DNA of 64,000 nt from NCBI GenBank assembly GCA_026874595.1, contig CM049306.1, positions 102,873,142-102,937,141 of the forward strand, given 5' to 3'. This stretch comes from Sipunculus nudus (taxonomy: Eukaryota > Annelida > Sipuncula > Golfingiida > Sipunculidae). Shown here piece after piece: positions 38,614 to 51,900 of the stretch. The notes under the pieces were generated by a model. It saw only the letters and a list, made by a program, of their open reading frames with translations, was not told where the DNA came from and searched no databases. The position numbers and the translations under genes are program-made. Positions within the stretch are counted from its first letter, which is position 1. Each line of letters begins with the position of its first letter.

Positions 38614-41600
38614 TGAATAATTAAGACATTCCAGTTTAAAGCCTGCGTAAAGGACAAAAACTTAACAGGACTACTTGTTACTGTCATGGGACAGTTACGG
38701 ATATCCACCTACCCCCGAATCTCCCACTTTTGTTTTATCCACCTGTAATAGTTTGAGAGGAACTGTAGTCCTGGAACAAAATAAATTTAGTCGGACCTTC
38801 TTGAGTTTTCACACATGAGCTGAAAAAGCTGACGTCATATTTTGGTAATTTTTTTTGCATTTAAAAGTGCTGAGTCACCTATATCATATGGTTCCACATT
38901 AGTGAATTCGAAGCGGTACCCCCAAGAATGTTGGGAACCAGATATTGTGATTCATCCATTAGATTGTACCACTTATTTTTAGATAAAAATCGACCTTGAA
39001 AATATGAAAAAAATCGTGCGTTTTGACCCCTGTGACCTTGAAAAATAGGCAAAGTTCCCTGAAACTTGTTGAAATTAGTTGGACTATGGTAGGGTACATC
39101 CCGTGTATTTATGAATGATATCGGATGAAAAAAGTGGCAGAATTTAAATAACGGCAAAAACAAACATCTCCACCTATGGAAATATGGAGATAATCATACT
39201 AATATAATGCATTTTTAGCTTTTAATAGTTTTCATCAGTGGCTTGAATAGTTGATTTAGGACTTTGTTGACATGCCGAGTGTGAAAATTTATCTGGAACA
39301 TCTAGGAATTTTGAACTCTGAATGAGAATCAAAATTATCCGAGATGTATCGACATGCATAATTTCAGGCTGATATGTCAAATCACTGGTGTTGGAGCAAT
39401 CACTGCAAACATTTTTGTAGGTAGCGCCAGTGGTCTTGTAAAGACGAAGCTATCCGATATGTATATATATGCCCAATATCAGGCTTAAATATTAAATCCC
39501 TCCACAGAAATAAGCAGGGACATACACTGCGCTAAAATTATTGTAGGTGGTCCCACCAGGGTGGCATAAGGCAAAGCTATCCAATATCTATAGATATGCA
39601 CAATTGTAGGCTGATTTGTCAAAAACATAAGATACATCCAGAATCTTTTTAAAGAAGTGGGTCCTGTGACCTTTACCTTTGACCTCATGACCCAAAAATC
39701 AAAAGGATTCGTACATTATTGGCAGGTCAAATTTAAGTCAAGATTGACACCGATATATCAATTCAAACTGGACAGATGGCCCATGTGACCTTGACCTTAT
39801 GACCCCAAAATCAATAGAGTTCTTGCTTTTGAAGTGGGCCATACATAAGTCAAGTTTGAAATCCGTATGTCAAACCAAACTTGAGTTATCATTAGGGAAC
39901 AAATTTGACGGACATACAGAGAGACGAACAGACGTACGACCATTTGAAACGACTACACTGGTAACGCTGCCATCCCTGTAACTTCAGTACCATCAATGGT
40001 TCAATAAATGGTCGTGTTGGCGATATTGCCCACAAAAATATGTGCTTGCATTTACTTTATGACATAAATAGGTATCGCAATGAATGAAGGTTATCTACCC
40101 TACGTAAAACCTTGCGTGATATATTCTTTGTTTTTTTATATCAAATTTCATGTAACAGTAATAATTCGATTTAACATGTAAGCACCTGTAACAATAAGGT
40201 TATAACATTGTGTAAATAACTTACGGTTCTGTGTGTTGTTTACTGGTCACGTATTGGTAGTCTGGAGATGTTCTTTATAATGAACACGGAGATAACCCCT
40301 GATACTGATGACCGGTCTTTTCACCTCACGACCCAGGGGATTCAAAGTGTATAAAAGATAAGTATCTAGGACAGACTTCAAAACATATACTTAAGCACTT
40401 AAGCTCTCATATAATGAAATATGACTATCATGTGATAACAACACATGAAGAATTTGTGTAGTGAGATCAATGAAAAACCTAGATAATTTACTAAACAAGT
40501 GTTGTATGCCACGCATTGGTTGCTCTTTAGTGTTTATATTGCCGGTATAAATCAAGGCTTGAACCTGAAGCCAATATGGATATAAATAGGCGTTGTAGGT
40601 GGGTTACCCGAACTAATGCCATGGCTTTAATAATGTGAATATGCCATCCACTTCAGGATGATAATCCATGGGGTGAGATATATATAGTTGCTCTGATTCA
40701 TCGTGTTTTTCCACCGTGATTTTATCGAAAATCATGATATGATCGATATTCCTTTCTATTTTTAATACGGCATCTAAAGGTAATTTACATTTACTTAATC
40801 TGCCTTTCCCCAGTATATACAACAACCCCTCCCAACCCCTTCTTTAAACCGAGGCTTGCGGAGCTCCACCATATGTCTGTTAAAAAATCCTCAAAATACA
40901 AATATGTTTTCAATCTCTATCTTAAGGTGAAGGTTTTAATCTCCACCAAGGGGACTCACTCCATCGCCACGCTAAACACGTGAATGTGACGAAAGCAAAT
41001 GGTGGAAAGGAAAACGAAATACGGCTAAGTTGTGAACATAACTCTCTGTCCCACATGCCTAATGCAGCATAAAAACGGAACATTCTGTTACAAATCTTTA
41101 TTGAAATAGACAAAGAAATCGTTTTCATGTGTTCGTAAATTTACAAACCAGCATATCATTTGCATCGAATTACCACGCCGCGCCATGTTTAACTATGTAA
41201 TGCACATAACAATTAACTTTCTCGGGCGTGTGTCAGAAGAATTATATACACTTCACTGATTTTCTAACGCGGCTAATGAATATGCATTGATAATTTATCC
41301 TCCCAATTTATGAATTAATGTTGCGAATTCTCTTAGAACCCAAGGTCTGTTATACTGCTCGTATAGTTAGAAATGATACCAGATCAGCGTGGACGAAAGA
41401 CACGGCATTTAGCAAAGATTCAGCAATAATTGCAATAAAATATTTTGATACTAATAACACTGTATGTCTATTTACACATGTATAAACTCATGGGAATGCT
41501 GGTAGAAATCGGGATTGCTAGTGGACTGTGTTAGTAAAATCTCGCGTGCAGGAATAGGGAAAAACAGAGTACGGGACGAACATTGGGCTTAGGTTTTCGG

Positions 41601-43832
41601 TGTTAAACGTATATAATTCAATTGTTTCACGGTTGTTGGTGCCCCCTGCTAACCTTAGATCCGCGCCTGATCAATTCTGTTTACACTACAAATGTGGGCG
41701 GGCAATGAAATGTTTCATGACATATACATAGAATAGCAACTTGATAAACAGTACACTGAACAATAAAAAATTAAAGGATATTTTACGCGTTTCATTGTCA
41801 TTTAGATAAGACATCGATCATGTTCACCTTTCAATTTAAAATAAGCATTACATATGGCATCAACATATGTTACAATTAAATATTCATTGTTGAGCAATCC
41901 AGGAAATCTGTTTTCTCTGGTTGGAACGCGTGTTGTCGTGGCCTTCAAATGGTTCTGCGTGATATGATGGTTTTTCCTTTGTTAAATCGAAGTAACTACA
42001 ACCTGTTCAAGATTCAAAGGACTGATTTCAATAAAGATGTAAACAAAATTATAATGAATGAAAGAGGTTAAGTCAATCAATAACCATTACGACATGTGAA
42101 AAGAAAAGTACTGCGAGTGCTTCTATGCTTTTGTGACCTAAACAATAAGTCTAGGACACCTTTCTCGAATCTTTAAAATGATACAAAGAACAATGGTCAA
42201 GGATATATATGAATAGTTCTTTTTATATTATTGTAGCACCCCATGACCTTGTCTAATGTGGATTTATCTCGCCTCGAAGAAGGGTCTGGCTCTCCAGAGA
42301 AAGCCGCAACAGAAAATGCATGGCAAATCTATTGATGAATATGATTGTATGGATTTATAATCAGTTTCAGTTTATTAAACATGGTGCACTTTTGCGTACG
42401 GCTTATTAATTATTACGATAGAATGAATTCAACGTGGTAAACATGCATATTATTACTTTTATGATTCGAATTCAAACCTACAGTTGTTGGTTAATGATTA
42501 TTTACTGTCGAAAAAGTGTGTGAAATCTTGTTTTATTTTCCTCACATGCAACATTTTGGCTTAATAGCAGAAAGCTAACGTTGAAATACAATGGTAAATA
42601 GTTTGTATGAATGGTCTAATTATTGTAACAACACACTACTTAGATTAATAGTGTTACCAACAGCGTTATCAATTACTGTTTCATGTATGTGTCAATATAA
42701 CAGTAAACATTTTCGGGCAGCAACAGTTCTTTAATAAATCAGTGAAATATGCACATATTCTCCAAGCTGAAAATTAATTATATTAGATAATTTCTTTTGG
42801 AAATTTATTTCAGATTCAGGGGGTATTCTAGAACGTTCACCAAACGCTTGAGATCTCAGAAATCATCCCTTCCCAAAACTCTTTAGGCCGCAGGTGCTCA
42901 AGGGGCCAAATAATGCACGGCTTAAGTATGTCTGTGCGTCAGAGGCAAGTAATCTGTTGTTTATACACACGGAAGCACCTCGGGATCAGCTGCGACATGG
43001 CTCATACAAGCGCACTTAAAAACGACGAAATAGCCGTTGAAAATGAAGACGTAATTTGCCGAGACCACTTATCCTGTTGCCACCCAAAGTTATGGAAATA
43101 GCGTTCAGGGTGAAGTGTCATGACTAATAATTTAGATACAAGGTTTACTAGAGCATATGAACTAATTAAGACGAAATAATACGCCCGTGAGGGTTACGGT
43201 TGATTTTTATGTAACTAGAGAATGTTCTTAAAGTAAATAATTCAGGATAAAATCATCTGGATGAATGAGTTTGATTCGGTCCGATTACTGCAGGTAAATT
43301 AATTGAAAACTGACGCCTTTAATCTCCCAATTTTCTGTTTTAGTCAGTTAGTCGAAAGCATCGATATTAAAAATTCCCCAAGTTTTCAACATTAAATGTG
43401 TTATTCTCTAATCCTTAATTGAATCTTATATTGAAAGACGCTAGCATGCATTTTTAAATTTATTTTTATCAAAACTTCATTAACATTAAAGCCTTTATAG
43501 TTCCATAATGAAAAGTATGGTATGAGCGTCTGCTCACTTCTAGATTACATAAATTTAGTGGATGGACGCCCCCTCAGAATATATAACAGATATAATTACA
43601 TATCTTTACCCCATCCCTACCCGCTTAAAAAAATAAACTAATAAAATACAAACACTGCACCCCCATTTACCCATACTCATTCAGATTTTACTGACATTTC
43701 ATAATTATGAGATCAGAACTATACGTCACAAAGAAGGACATGCTCATTGCGTTGTTTTGATTAATCTCCACTTATCTGATTCAAAGACGTCACACAGTTC
43801 AAAGCCGTAACACATCCGTGCCTTTGACTTAC
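38539..43832. other. Non-coding stretch between the two SLC26 loci
   Basis: Expected to hold the first exons of the pseudogene and the last exon of the intact gene; neither is recognisable. Contains an (AT)n tract and the repeat at 39325-39990; otherwise AT-rich sequence without notable signal. Confidence 0.5.
39325..39990. repeat. Dispersed repeat with ~124-bp internal units, between SLC26 loci
   Basis: Blocks around 'gctatccgatatgtat...aggctgatttgtcaa' recur near 39340, 39450 and 39576. A second part contains TGACCTTTACCTTTGACCTC and GTGACCTTGACCTTATGACC and ends with gacagacg-type runs. The second part belongs to the same family as 52740-53520. Confidence 0.6.
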
Positions 43833-46800
43833 CTCCCCTTTCTCAGTTGTATAGTTCTCAGAATTAACGATAGTCGCTTGTTTTGTATTTGCCATTTCTC
43901 TCGTCTCCTAAAATATGCGAAATAAGCAAGAGCATGCAATGGGAACGAAGTGAAATCAGTGATGTGTACATAATGTTTAAAAGGGAAAAAGGGATACCGG
44001 ATTTTTATTTTTACACATAGGGTTACTGATGGGGCATAATCAATAACAATGGAGAACTGGGAAGGACTTGGAAACAAAGTGAAGATGGGATTAGTGTTTA
44101 ACAAGATTTGTAATCACTGAACACATGGAGGCCATGGTATAAGAGTAAAGGAGATTCGGGAAATGTAAACGAAAAATATGGTATAAGGGCAAAGAAACCA
44201 AAAAAATTTGAACGAAGTTCATGATATAAGTGTAAAAGGGACAGGGAATATATGAACGAAATTAATCAGCGTATAAGAAGGCAAGACACGGAAAATGTTC
44301 TAAGTTGCCTGACTCAAATGGATGATCTAGACCACATGAATATTTTACCCTTTCACTTGCTGAGGATGCTTCTTTAAGAGCAACAAGGACGGCGTCATGT
44401 GTTGCCACAAACAGTCGGTCCTTCTCGATCTTCTCGAAGAATCCTGCCACCTCCAGCATATCTTTGATCCTCACTGTATGACGAACATACAAACGTTACT
44501 ACATGCATCAGGAAATGACCATTGTTAATCATTGACCGACTGCAATATTTCTCTTATTTATTTTATTTATTATGTGGACCATCTACATGATTCATTCTTA
44601 TAAAAGTTAAATATTAAATAATAAAGTTCAAACTTGACCTTAAAATTATATTAAAAAAAGAAGCATGGTACATAAAGAAAACAAATTATGTTTGTTGAAA
44701 ATCGTCATTTACTTTAACGAAACCCCAAAAAAGCACCTTTGCAGTTTGCCAAGAACACTGTGACACCAACCTCTTCGTATTCCTGAATGACCTGTTCCAA
44801 ATGGTAGAAATATGAACGTGTAAGAAACTATTTCGAAATAACAAGTGATTTTCCCGTGGAACATGGGATCACAAATGTAGAGTTTAGTAAGGAAATTACT
44901 GAAGAACGTAAAGAATTTAAACACTTTACTTGTCTGAGCGTTGAGACACCAACGGAATCTATGAAACCGATGGCGCCACAATCCACGATGATGTGATGGA
45001 CGCTCGGCTGCGGAGGCTTGGACCCCAATCTCATCTCAATGTTCTCTTCATCCTCAACATACGAGTTTCCCTGAATGGCGTGAATAACATTTATGTCACT
45101 TAGAACAAAGCTTACACAGGACCATTGAGCACATATATAATCGAATATGAAATGTCAATTATTCACCCGCAGTCTCTGAATCATCACCTGTGTGAAAAGT
45201 ATCATCTTATCAAAGCTAACATCAGTATGCAATGCAAATTACGCCAAGTAAAACTGGCAGCAGTTTAGAAAGGGCAAACAAACTTTCAAAGCGTAGGCAC
45301 ACTCTTTAAAACACATGTACACAAATATTTCTCTTATTTTACTGAGAATTAAAGTAAAATGTCGGTATTTCTTTAACAATACACACTCGTGTTTTCATCT
45401 TTCTACTCCTATTTTCTTTTTCTTTCTTTTCCTTTTCAATCTTCTTCATCATTTTCATGTTTTCCCTTTTCAAAATTCTGGGATCGACTCCTGACTTCCT
45501 AAATAACGTATTCACGAAGTGCTCCCCGTTTGCATAATATAACGGTGCTTCGAATCGGAAAATGAATATCCCTGGAATCTCCTGTGCCTGAAAAATGGAA
45601 ATAATTATCATAATCATCGCCGTTTCATATATATACGGTACCAGCACCTTCTCGAAATATGAAATGAACAATTTAATGATAACTGATATTAATACGATTA
45701 CATAAATATATTTATTTGTTAGAAATTAAGATATTTGAATTATCTTTTGACATTTTTTAGTGAACCAATATACATTATCTCTTATACTGAAACCATGGTC
45801 ATTATGGCTTTGTTACACTAGGTTTCGATTCGGTAGTATAGGGTGTGCTGGCATTTTCTTTATTATAAAACTTACTGCATCGTAGACTTCTACATTTTTG
45901 TACAGGTTTGTGCGTGGGACCTGACCCAAGGTGCTGGTAGATGGTCGCTGTGTCCGGTACACCACAGTCATGAGAGCGAAAGCCACACCGATACCCAGAC
46001 CAATGTCCACATCAAGGACCACTGTAGACAGGAAAACCACCAACCAGATGGCCTGTGTGCAGAAAAGTGTCAGGTAAGACTATACTTAATGATTGGCAAA
46101 GGAGGATTCGAGGAATTTATAATCAGATCTGACAGGTCATGGCAAAATAAAAGTTTAACAAAGACAATACAAAGAAAAGCAAGACAAAACATAAGTAATA
46201 TATAATACAAGACAAACCAAGACAAAATATAAGTTATCGACAATACAAGGCAAAAGAAGACAAAATATAAGTTATTGATAACACAAGGCAAGCCGAGACA
46301 AAACATAAGTAATCGATAATACAAGGAAAACCAAGACAAAACATAATTAATCGATTAAATAAGGCAAAGCATCACAAAACAAAATCTATCAGCCATAAAA
46401 GATAAAATAATGGCGAAAAAAACGACTAAACGCTGAAAATATGAACTCATTTATTAAACAATATATGATTGATAATTCGAATGTATATAATGATATATTA
46501 CATAGTTTTTTAAATTACACAACTTACAAAATCATACTTGTTGGCGTACCACAACCTCTTTAGGTCCAACACTTGTTTGAAAGTATTCTTCAGGGCGACA
46601 ATAATAACAGCTGCCAGAACCGCCTGCAAATATATAAAATCAAACCACCGTGTTTCGAGGTCGATGAGAACAACTTTAAATGTCTGATGTCGAGATAAAC
46701 AGGTTCTATTTGGTTAGGAATAAACTTAACTTCCTAAAACCGTTAGGCTGATGCCTTCGAATAAAGCTGGTTAACGCTATACACGTGAATATAAAAATGC

Positions 46801-48844
46801 ATTAATCTGCATGTGTATGTTTGTGTTATGTCAAATTCTGGAACCAGATCCGGAATGTCCCGAACACTTGATGTTTTATGCTACTTTTAGAATGTGACAC
46901 AAAGATAAACATTTATCTCGTTCTCTAAGACAAGTATACAAAGGGTAGTGTTGTAGGTAGTGGCGATACTCACTGTTGGCAGCTTTTCAAACAGAGGACC
47001 AAGAACCAAAAGTACGAAGAGAATCAAGGTACACGATACTAAACCCGCAACCTAAAATATGGTCAAACAAAAACGAGGAGAATAAATGTACACGATACTA
47101 AATCCGCAAAGTGAAAATATGGTTAAACCTATACGAAGAGATCAAGGTTCACGATACCAAACCAGCAACCTGAAAATATTATCAAATATATACGAAGAGA
47201 ATCAAGGTACACGGTATCAAACCAGCAACCTGAAAATATTGTCAAACAGATGCGAAGAAAATCAAGTTACACGATACTAAACCCGCAACCTGAAGGAAGG
47301 TCAAACATTTATGAAGAGAAATTAAGGTACATGATACTTAACCCGCAAGCTGAAAAAGACGGTCAAACAGAAGAGAATCACGGTAAACGATACTAAATCC
47401 GTAACCTGAAAAATATGGTCAAACATATACGAGGAGAATCAAGGTACACGATACTAAATCTGTATCCTGAAATATGGTCAAACAAATAAGAAAGAAAATC
47501 ATGGTTTACAATCTTAAACACGCATTCTGCAAAATGTGGTCAAACAAATACGGAGATAATCAAGGCATACGATACTAAACCCATAATCAGAAAATATGGT
47601 CAAACTGAAACTTAGAGAACCAAGGTTTACGATACTATACCTGAAGCTTGAAAAAAATGTCGTCAAACAGATACAAAGAGAATCAAGGTACACGATACTA
47701 AAACCGCAATCTGAAAAAAATTGTCAAACACATACGAAAAGAATCAAGGTACAGTATCTTAAACCTAAAACCTGATAAATGTGATCAAACATTACGGAGA
47801 GTACAAAGGTACACGGTACCAAACCCGCAACCTGAAAATATGGTCAAACAAATATGAAGAGAATCAAGGTACAGGATCTTTAACTTGCAACCTAATAATG
47901 TGGTTAAACAAATTATGGAGAATATCATGGTACACCATAATGACCCAGCAACGTGAAAAGTATGGTCAAACAGATAAGAAGAGACCAAAGTACACGATAC
48001 TATATCCGCAACCTGGAAAATATGGTAAAAAATATATATGTTTTAAAACTGAACACAAGGGAAGATGAAAATGAGATAAACCCAAAGGTATGGAACTGGT
48101 GGATGGCAACAAACTAAGACCATGTGGCCTTCAACATTTAAATGTTAACATACATGTGTTTGATTTCATGATTTTCGGTTGAAATCCTGGGTTGTGGTAT
48201 GTTGGCTCTGTTTCTAATACATATTGTATTTTGTTTCAAATGGGCGATGCCGTAGGCGTATTAAGATAACCACAGGATCATTATTCCTAGAAACTTACAG
48301 ACTACGATGATATACTGTGTAGCATTAGAAGTATGAACAATCATTTTTATCAAACCTATTCGGTTCCTGCAAATATATAACATTAGCTCTCTGCATTCGC
48401 ATGTCAAACCAGTAAAATATCATCCTTAATAAGTGATATATACAAGACAATGGCATGCAGAGAGATATACACAAAGTTCTCACCTTTTATCATAACTTAA
48501 TGGTTTTTAATATTTTTTTTTCATTAAAACACTGTGCCTTACACTGAAACTTGGACATTCATTCGTTGACACTTTGGATCAGTCTTTAAGCAAGTGGAAA
48601 GTCTTGTGTTATTTGACAGCTGGTTTTAAGGTTGTAAAGGTCTGTATTGCAGTGTCAGTTAGGGCTGTAACAATTTACCAATATATCGATACATGTCGAT
48701 ATACTACGTCGTGACGTTTACCGATACGCTTTCAATGCTGTTTTGTCGTATCGATGAAGCACAAGGACTGCTTAAAAATATATAGATACAATCCTTACCT
48801 TAACTTAAACTGCATACTATGGACTACATACTATATATATACTG

Positions 48845-48901
<57 letters not shown>

Positions 48902-51900
48902 TCTTTTATTTGTTTGCGAACACACAATATAACATTAAGCGTATCTCGTCAAAACGTCTCGGTACCGCTTTAAGTGCATTGCCATTGTACCTGAATAGGC
49001 TGATCGCATCCCCGCCCTGGTGTCAGAAGGGCTACATGAGGGAGATAACATTTCTTAACCTGCCTACCTGAGTAACGCCACCAGTGCCTTCTTGTAAGAT
49101 AGTTCTTGAGATGGAGGCTGCGGAGGGATAACAATGGAGGAAGGAGGTGACAGTCGTGGTCAAGCCGTACGCCATCAGCTCCTGAAATATGTATTAATAT
49201 ACATATGTATCTATAGTTGTCACATTAAGCGAACATATATTCCCGAAAACTTTCTCGCAGATATCCAGAAATTCCACTCAAAGTCTAGTACAACAGCACA
49301 GGTTTATTCTCATCACGTTCCAGAATTGGCCTTCGCCGCTGTGGACTGGCTCCTATCTTACAAATTTATGCTTAAACAGTTCTTTGGCTTTTGCTCACTG
49401 GCTCCAAATTAAATTCTTCAACCCACAGTAGTCTTCTTTTTATATTTTTTTGTTGGTGGAGGTAACCGCCTCCATTTTTTATGCTTTGCTTAACCAAGTA
49501 TATGTACATCTGCAGAGGTCAATTCCGGTTTCGGACTACGAGACAAGGGCTTGTATTCGATTTTTCCTGGCGTCAACCAGGTTCAGTATACCACTCCTGC
49601 CGGCCCCGGGTGTGTGTCATCCCAATGACTAGGCCATAACACCGAGGAAACTCCGAAAGGCGCACTGGTTTGTGAGTGAAACACGACTGAGGGGCAAAGT
49701 CTCCCTATTAAGCCCGCAGAACGCTCACCCTGGGTGGGGGTCAATCGTGAAAAATCTCACCGCCTCGGCTGAGATTCGAACTCGCGATCTCCTGGCGTTG
49801 GGTCCTGGTGGAGCACCCCTGAGCCACACAAGCTGGTTATTAATATGTATTCTTACGGCCTGCTCGGCTAAACATAAAACTCCAGGACCAATATCCGTCC
49901 TCTCACGGAATTTGACAACACGCCTCGCTTGGTGTCAATCTATAACTCACAGCACGTCTGGCTACAAAGACTTCTCGACTGACTCCCTCCAGCGGCCTGA
50001 GAGTCGGCCTCTATATATACCTGCGGCAAAGAAACTCCCGGAAAATACTAGTCCGCGAATGTACTTCAGACTTCTCTGCATGAAAAATACCAGCTAAGCC
50101 TCCCAGAGGCTTTAAGACTTCCAGAATCTTCTGTCAGCTAATCATGATAAGCCCCAGCCCAGTAAGTTCCAATGCTCGGTACATAAACAAACCGATCTAC
50201 TGAAAACACAACTAACGATAAAGGAATAAACACCCCATTATCAAATACTATTAACTATATTTCCCTCACTAAATCACATTATCTTAAAAGCATCTCATTT
50301 TTCAACATAACCGGACCTTTTAAATACATTTGTGACACTAGTCGTCAAGTATTTCACAGACTAGGATGTATCCTATATTGTTTGCACACTGACCTATATG
50401 TATAGCCACCAATGTTTAAATATAATATTCATAAACATATATCAAAAGGTTTTTATTTATTTCATAGGGGCACACGCACACACGCAATCACACCGCTCTG
50501 TTGAATAATCCTCGTCCTCTTTAAAATATTTTGGAGTTTGTCTTTATGCAGCATAATGCATTATGAAATATCAATGCAAAAAGAGAAAAAAACACACGGG
50601 AGGAATAACGGCGATTATTCATCCAACAACAAAACCTCAATATATAACCTCTAAAATATAACCTGTAAGATATAACCTTTATACAATATAACTTATACGA
50701 CAGGGTGGATTCACCAAACACTGACGCATGTGTCCACCATTATTAATGTACAGTCCTGTTTTCATAAGATTAAAAAAAAGGTCTAATATTCAACTTCATA
50801 CAAAAGGTTCCTATCAAATGATGTGGCATATGTAAATACTTATGGAAATACGCCAAGAACTTTATATTACAACGGGTATTTAAAACCCTGGCATTTCATT
50901 CTCACAAATATTAACAGAACAAGTGTTAACCAGGCTTTCTGTAATGAGGGTGCTGTCATTTTACTCAAGTTCAGGGACAATGTATACACATACTCAGACT
51001 GATCAACTTACAGTAAATACAGTGTAATCTGCCATTAACAAAACGTTATCACTCAACACAACCGCTTTGCAGGGCGAGTATCACGTGGATTTCGAACTGT
51101 AAACGTGACACAAGAACGAAAATGCGCATGCGCCACTCACGGATGACTCCCTTAAATTACAGGGTTTGCTTCATGTTCTTCAAAAAGACCCTAGTGACTG
51201 TTAAGTCTTCAAGGGAAAGAAAGAACACACGACGGACTATCAAGTGACTTGGCAATTTAGATCAATGTGCATTTGGCTAACTATTGCACAATATTTACGA
51301 ACAGTACTTTTGCAAAACATGTATTTCCTGGCTGGGTGTAAATGCAATTGATTCTTAAAGAGCTTTAATATAATTTTACATCAAATAAATTCGACTTTAT
51401 TTGTTAATGACATCAACAAGTATAAGTAAGCCATATAGCATATTCAGAAATTGAACCAAGAAAATTAAGTCGAAATGTATATAATATTTAATATGTCAGT
51501 GAAATAACTGTGTTAGGTTGGATCTTACGTTTACAAATGTTACTCAACAACAATTTGTACATTTTTTACGTACATACCGGTATGTATAATCTTTAAAGAT
51601 CTAGCGCGCTCTCATCTTCTATAACACTATATAATACTAATTTAGTATAACGTCTTTTTATTTCTCATACCTGTATACAGAATTAAGACTAGGACCAAAA
51701 ACTATCAGTCATCATATTTCCCAATTATTGTATGTAAACCAATTTTATCTAGACATAATGAACTAATTTACAACTCGAATTATACTTTTTAAAACTAACA
51801 TACATTTTATTTGTATGTTTTTAATCAACCACTGTTCATTTAATAACACCTCTGCTGCAAACATGTACAACACTTAAATGTACAATATCCTCATTCCGGA

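Noticed and set aside
40613-40782. Candidate last SLC26 exon ending ...FTLLKPWH
   Set aside because: Open on minus with an acceptor-like tttag, but that acceptor needs phase 1 whereas the donor at 43832 leaves phase 0; no recognised homology.
42935-42948. Candidate short last SLC26 exon adding ITCL and a stop (PDZ-ligand-like)
   Set aside because: Phase fits, but the acceptor has a poor pyrimidine tract and several other equally short phase-0 options exist; needs transcript data.
47086-48068. Plus-strand open frames with repeated [11 protein letters not shown]-like units
   Set aside because: Frames through the ~60-bp minisatellite, antisense to the SLC26 exon; they arise from the repeat, not from a gene.
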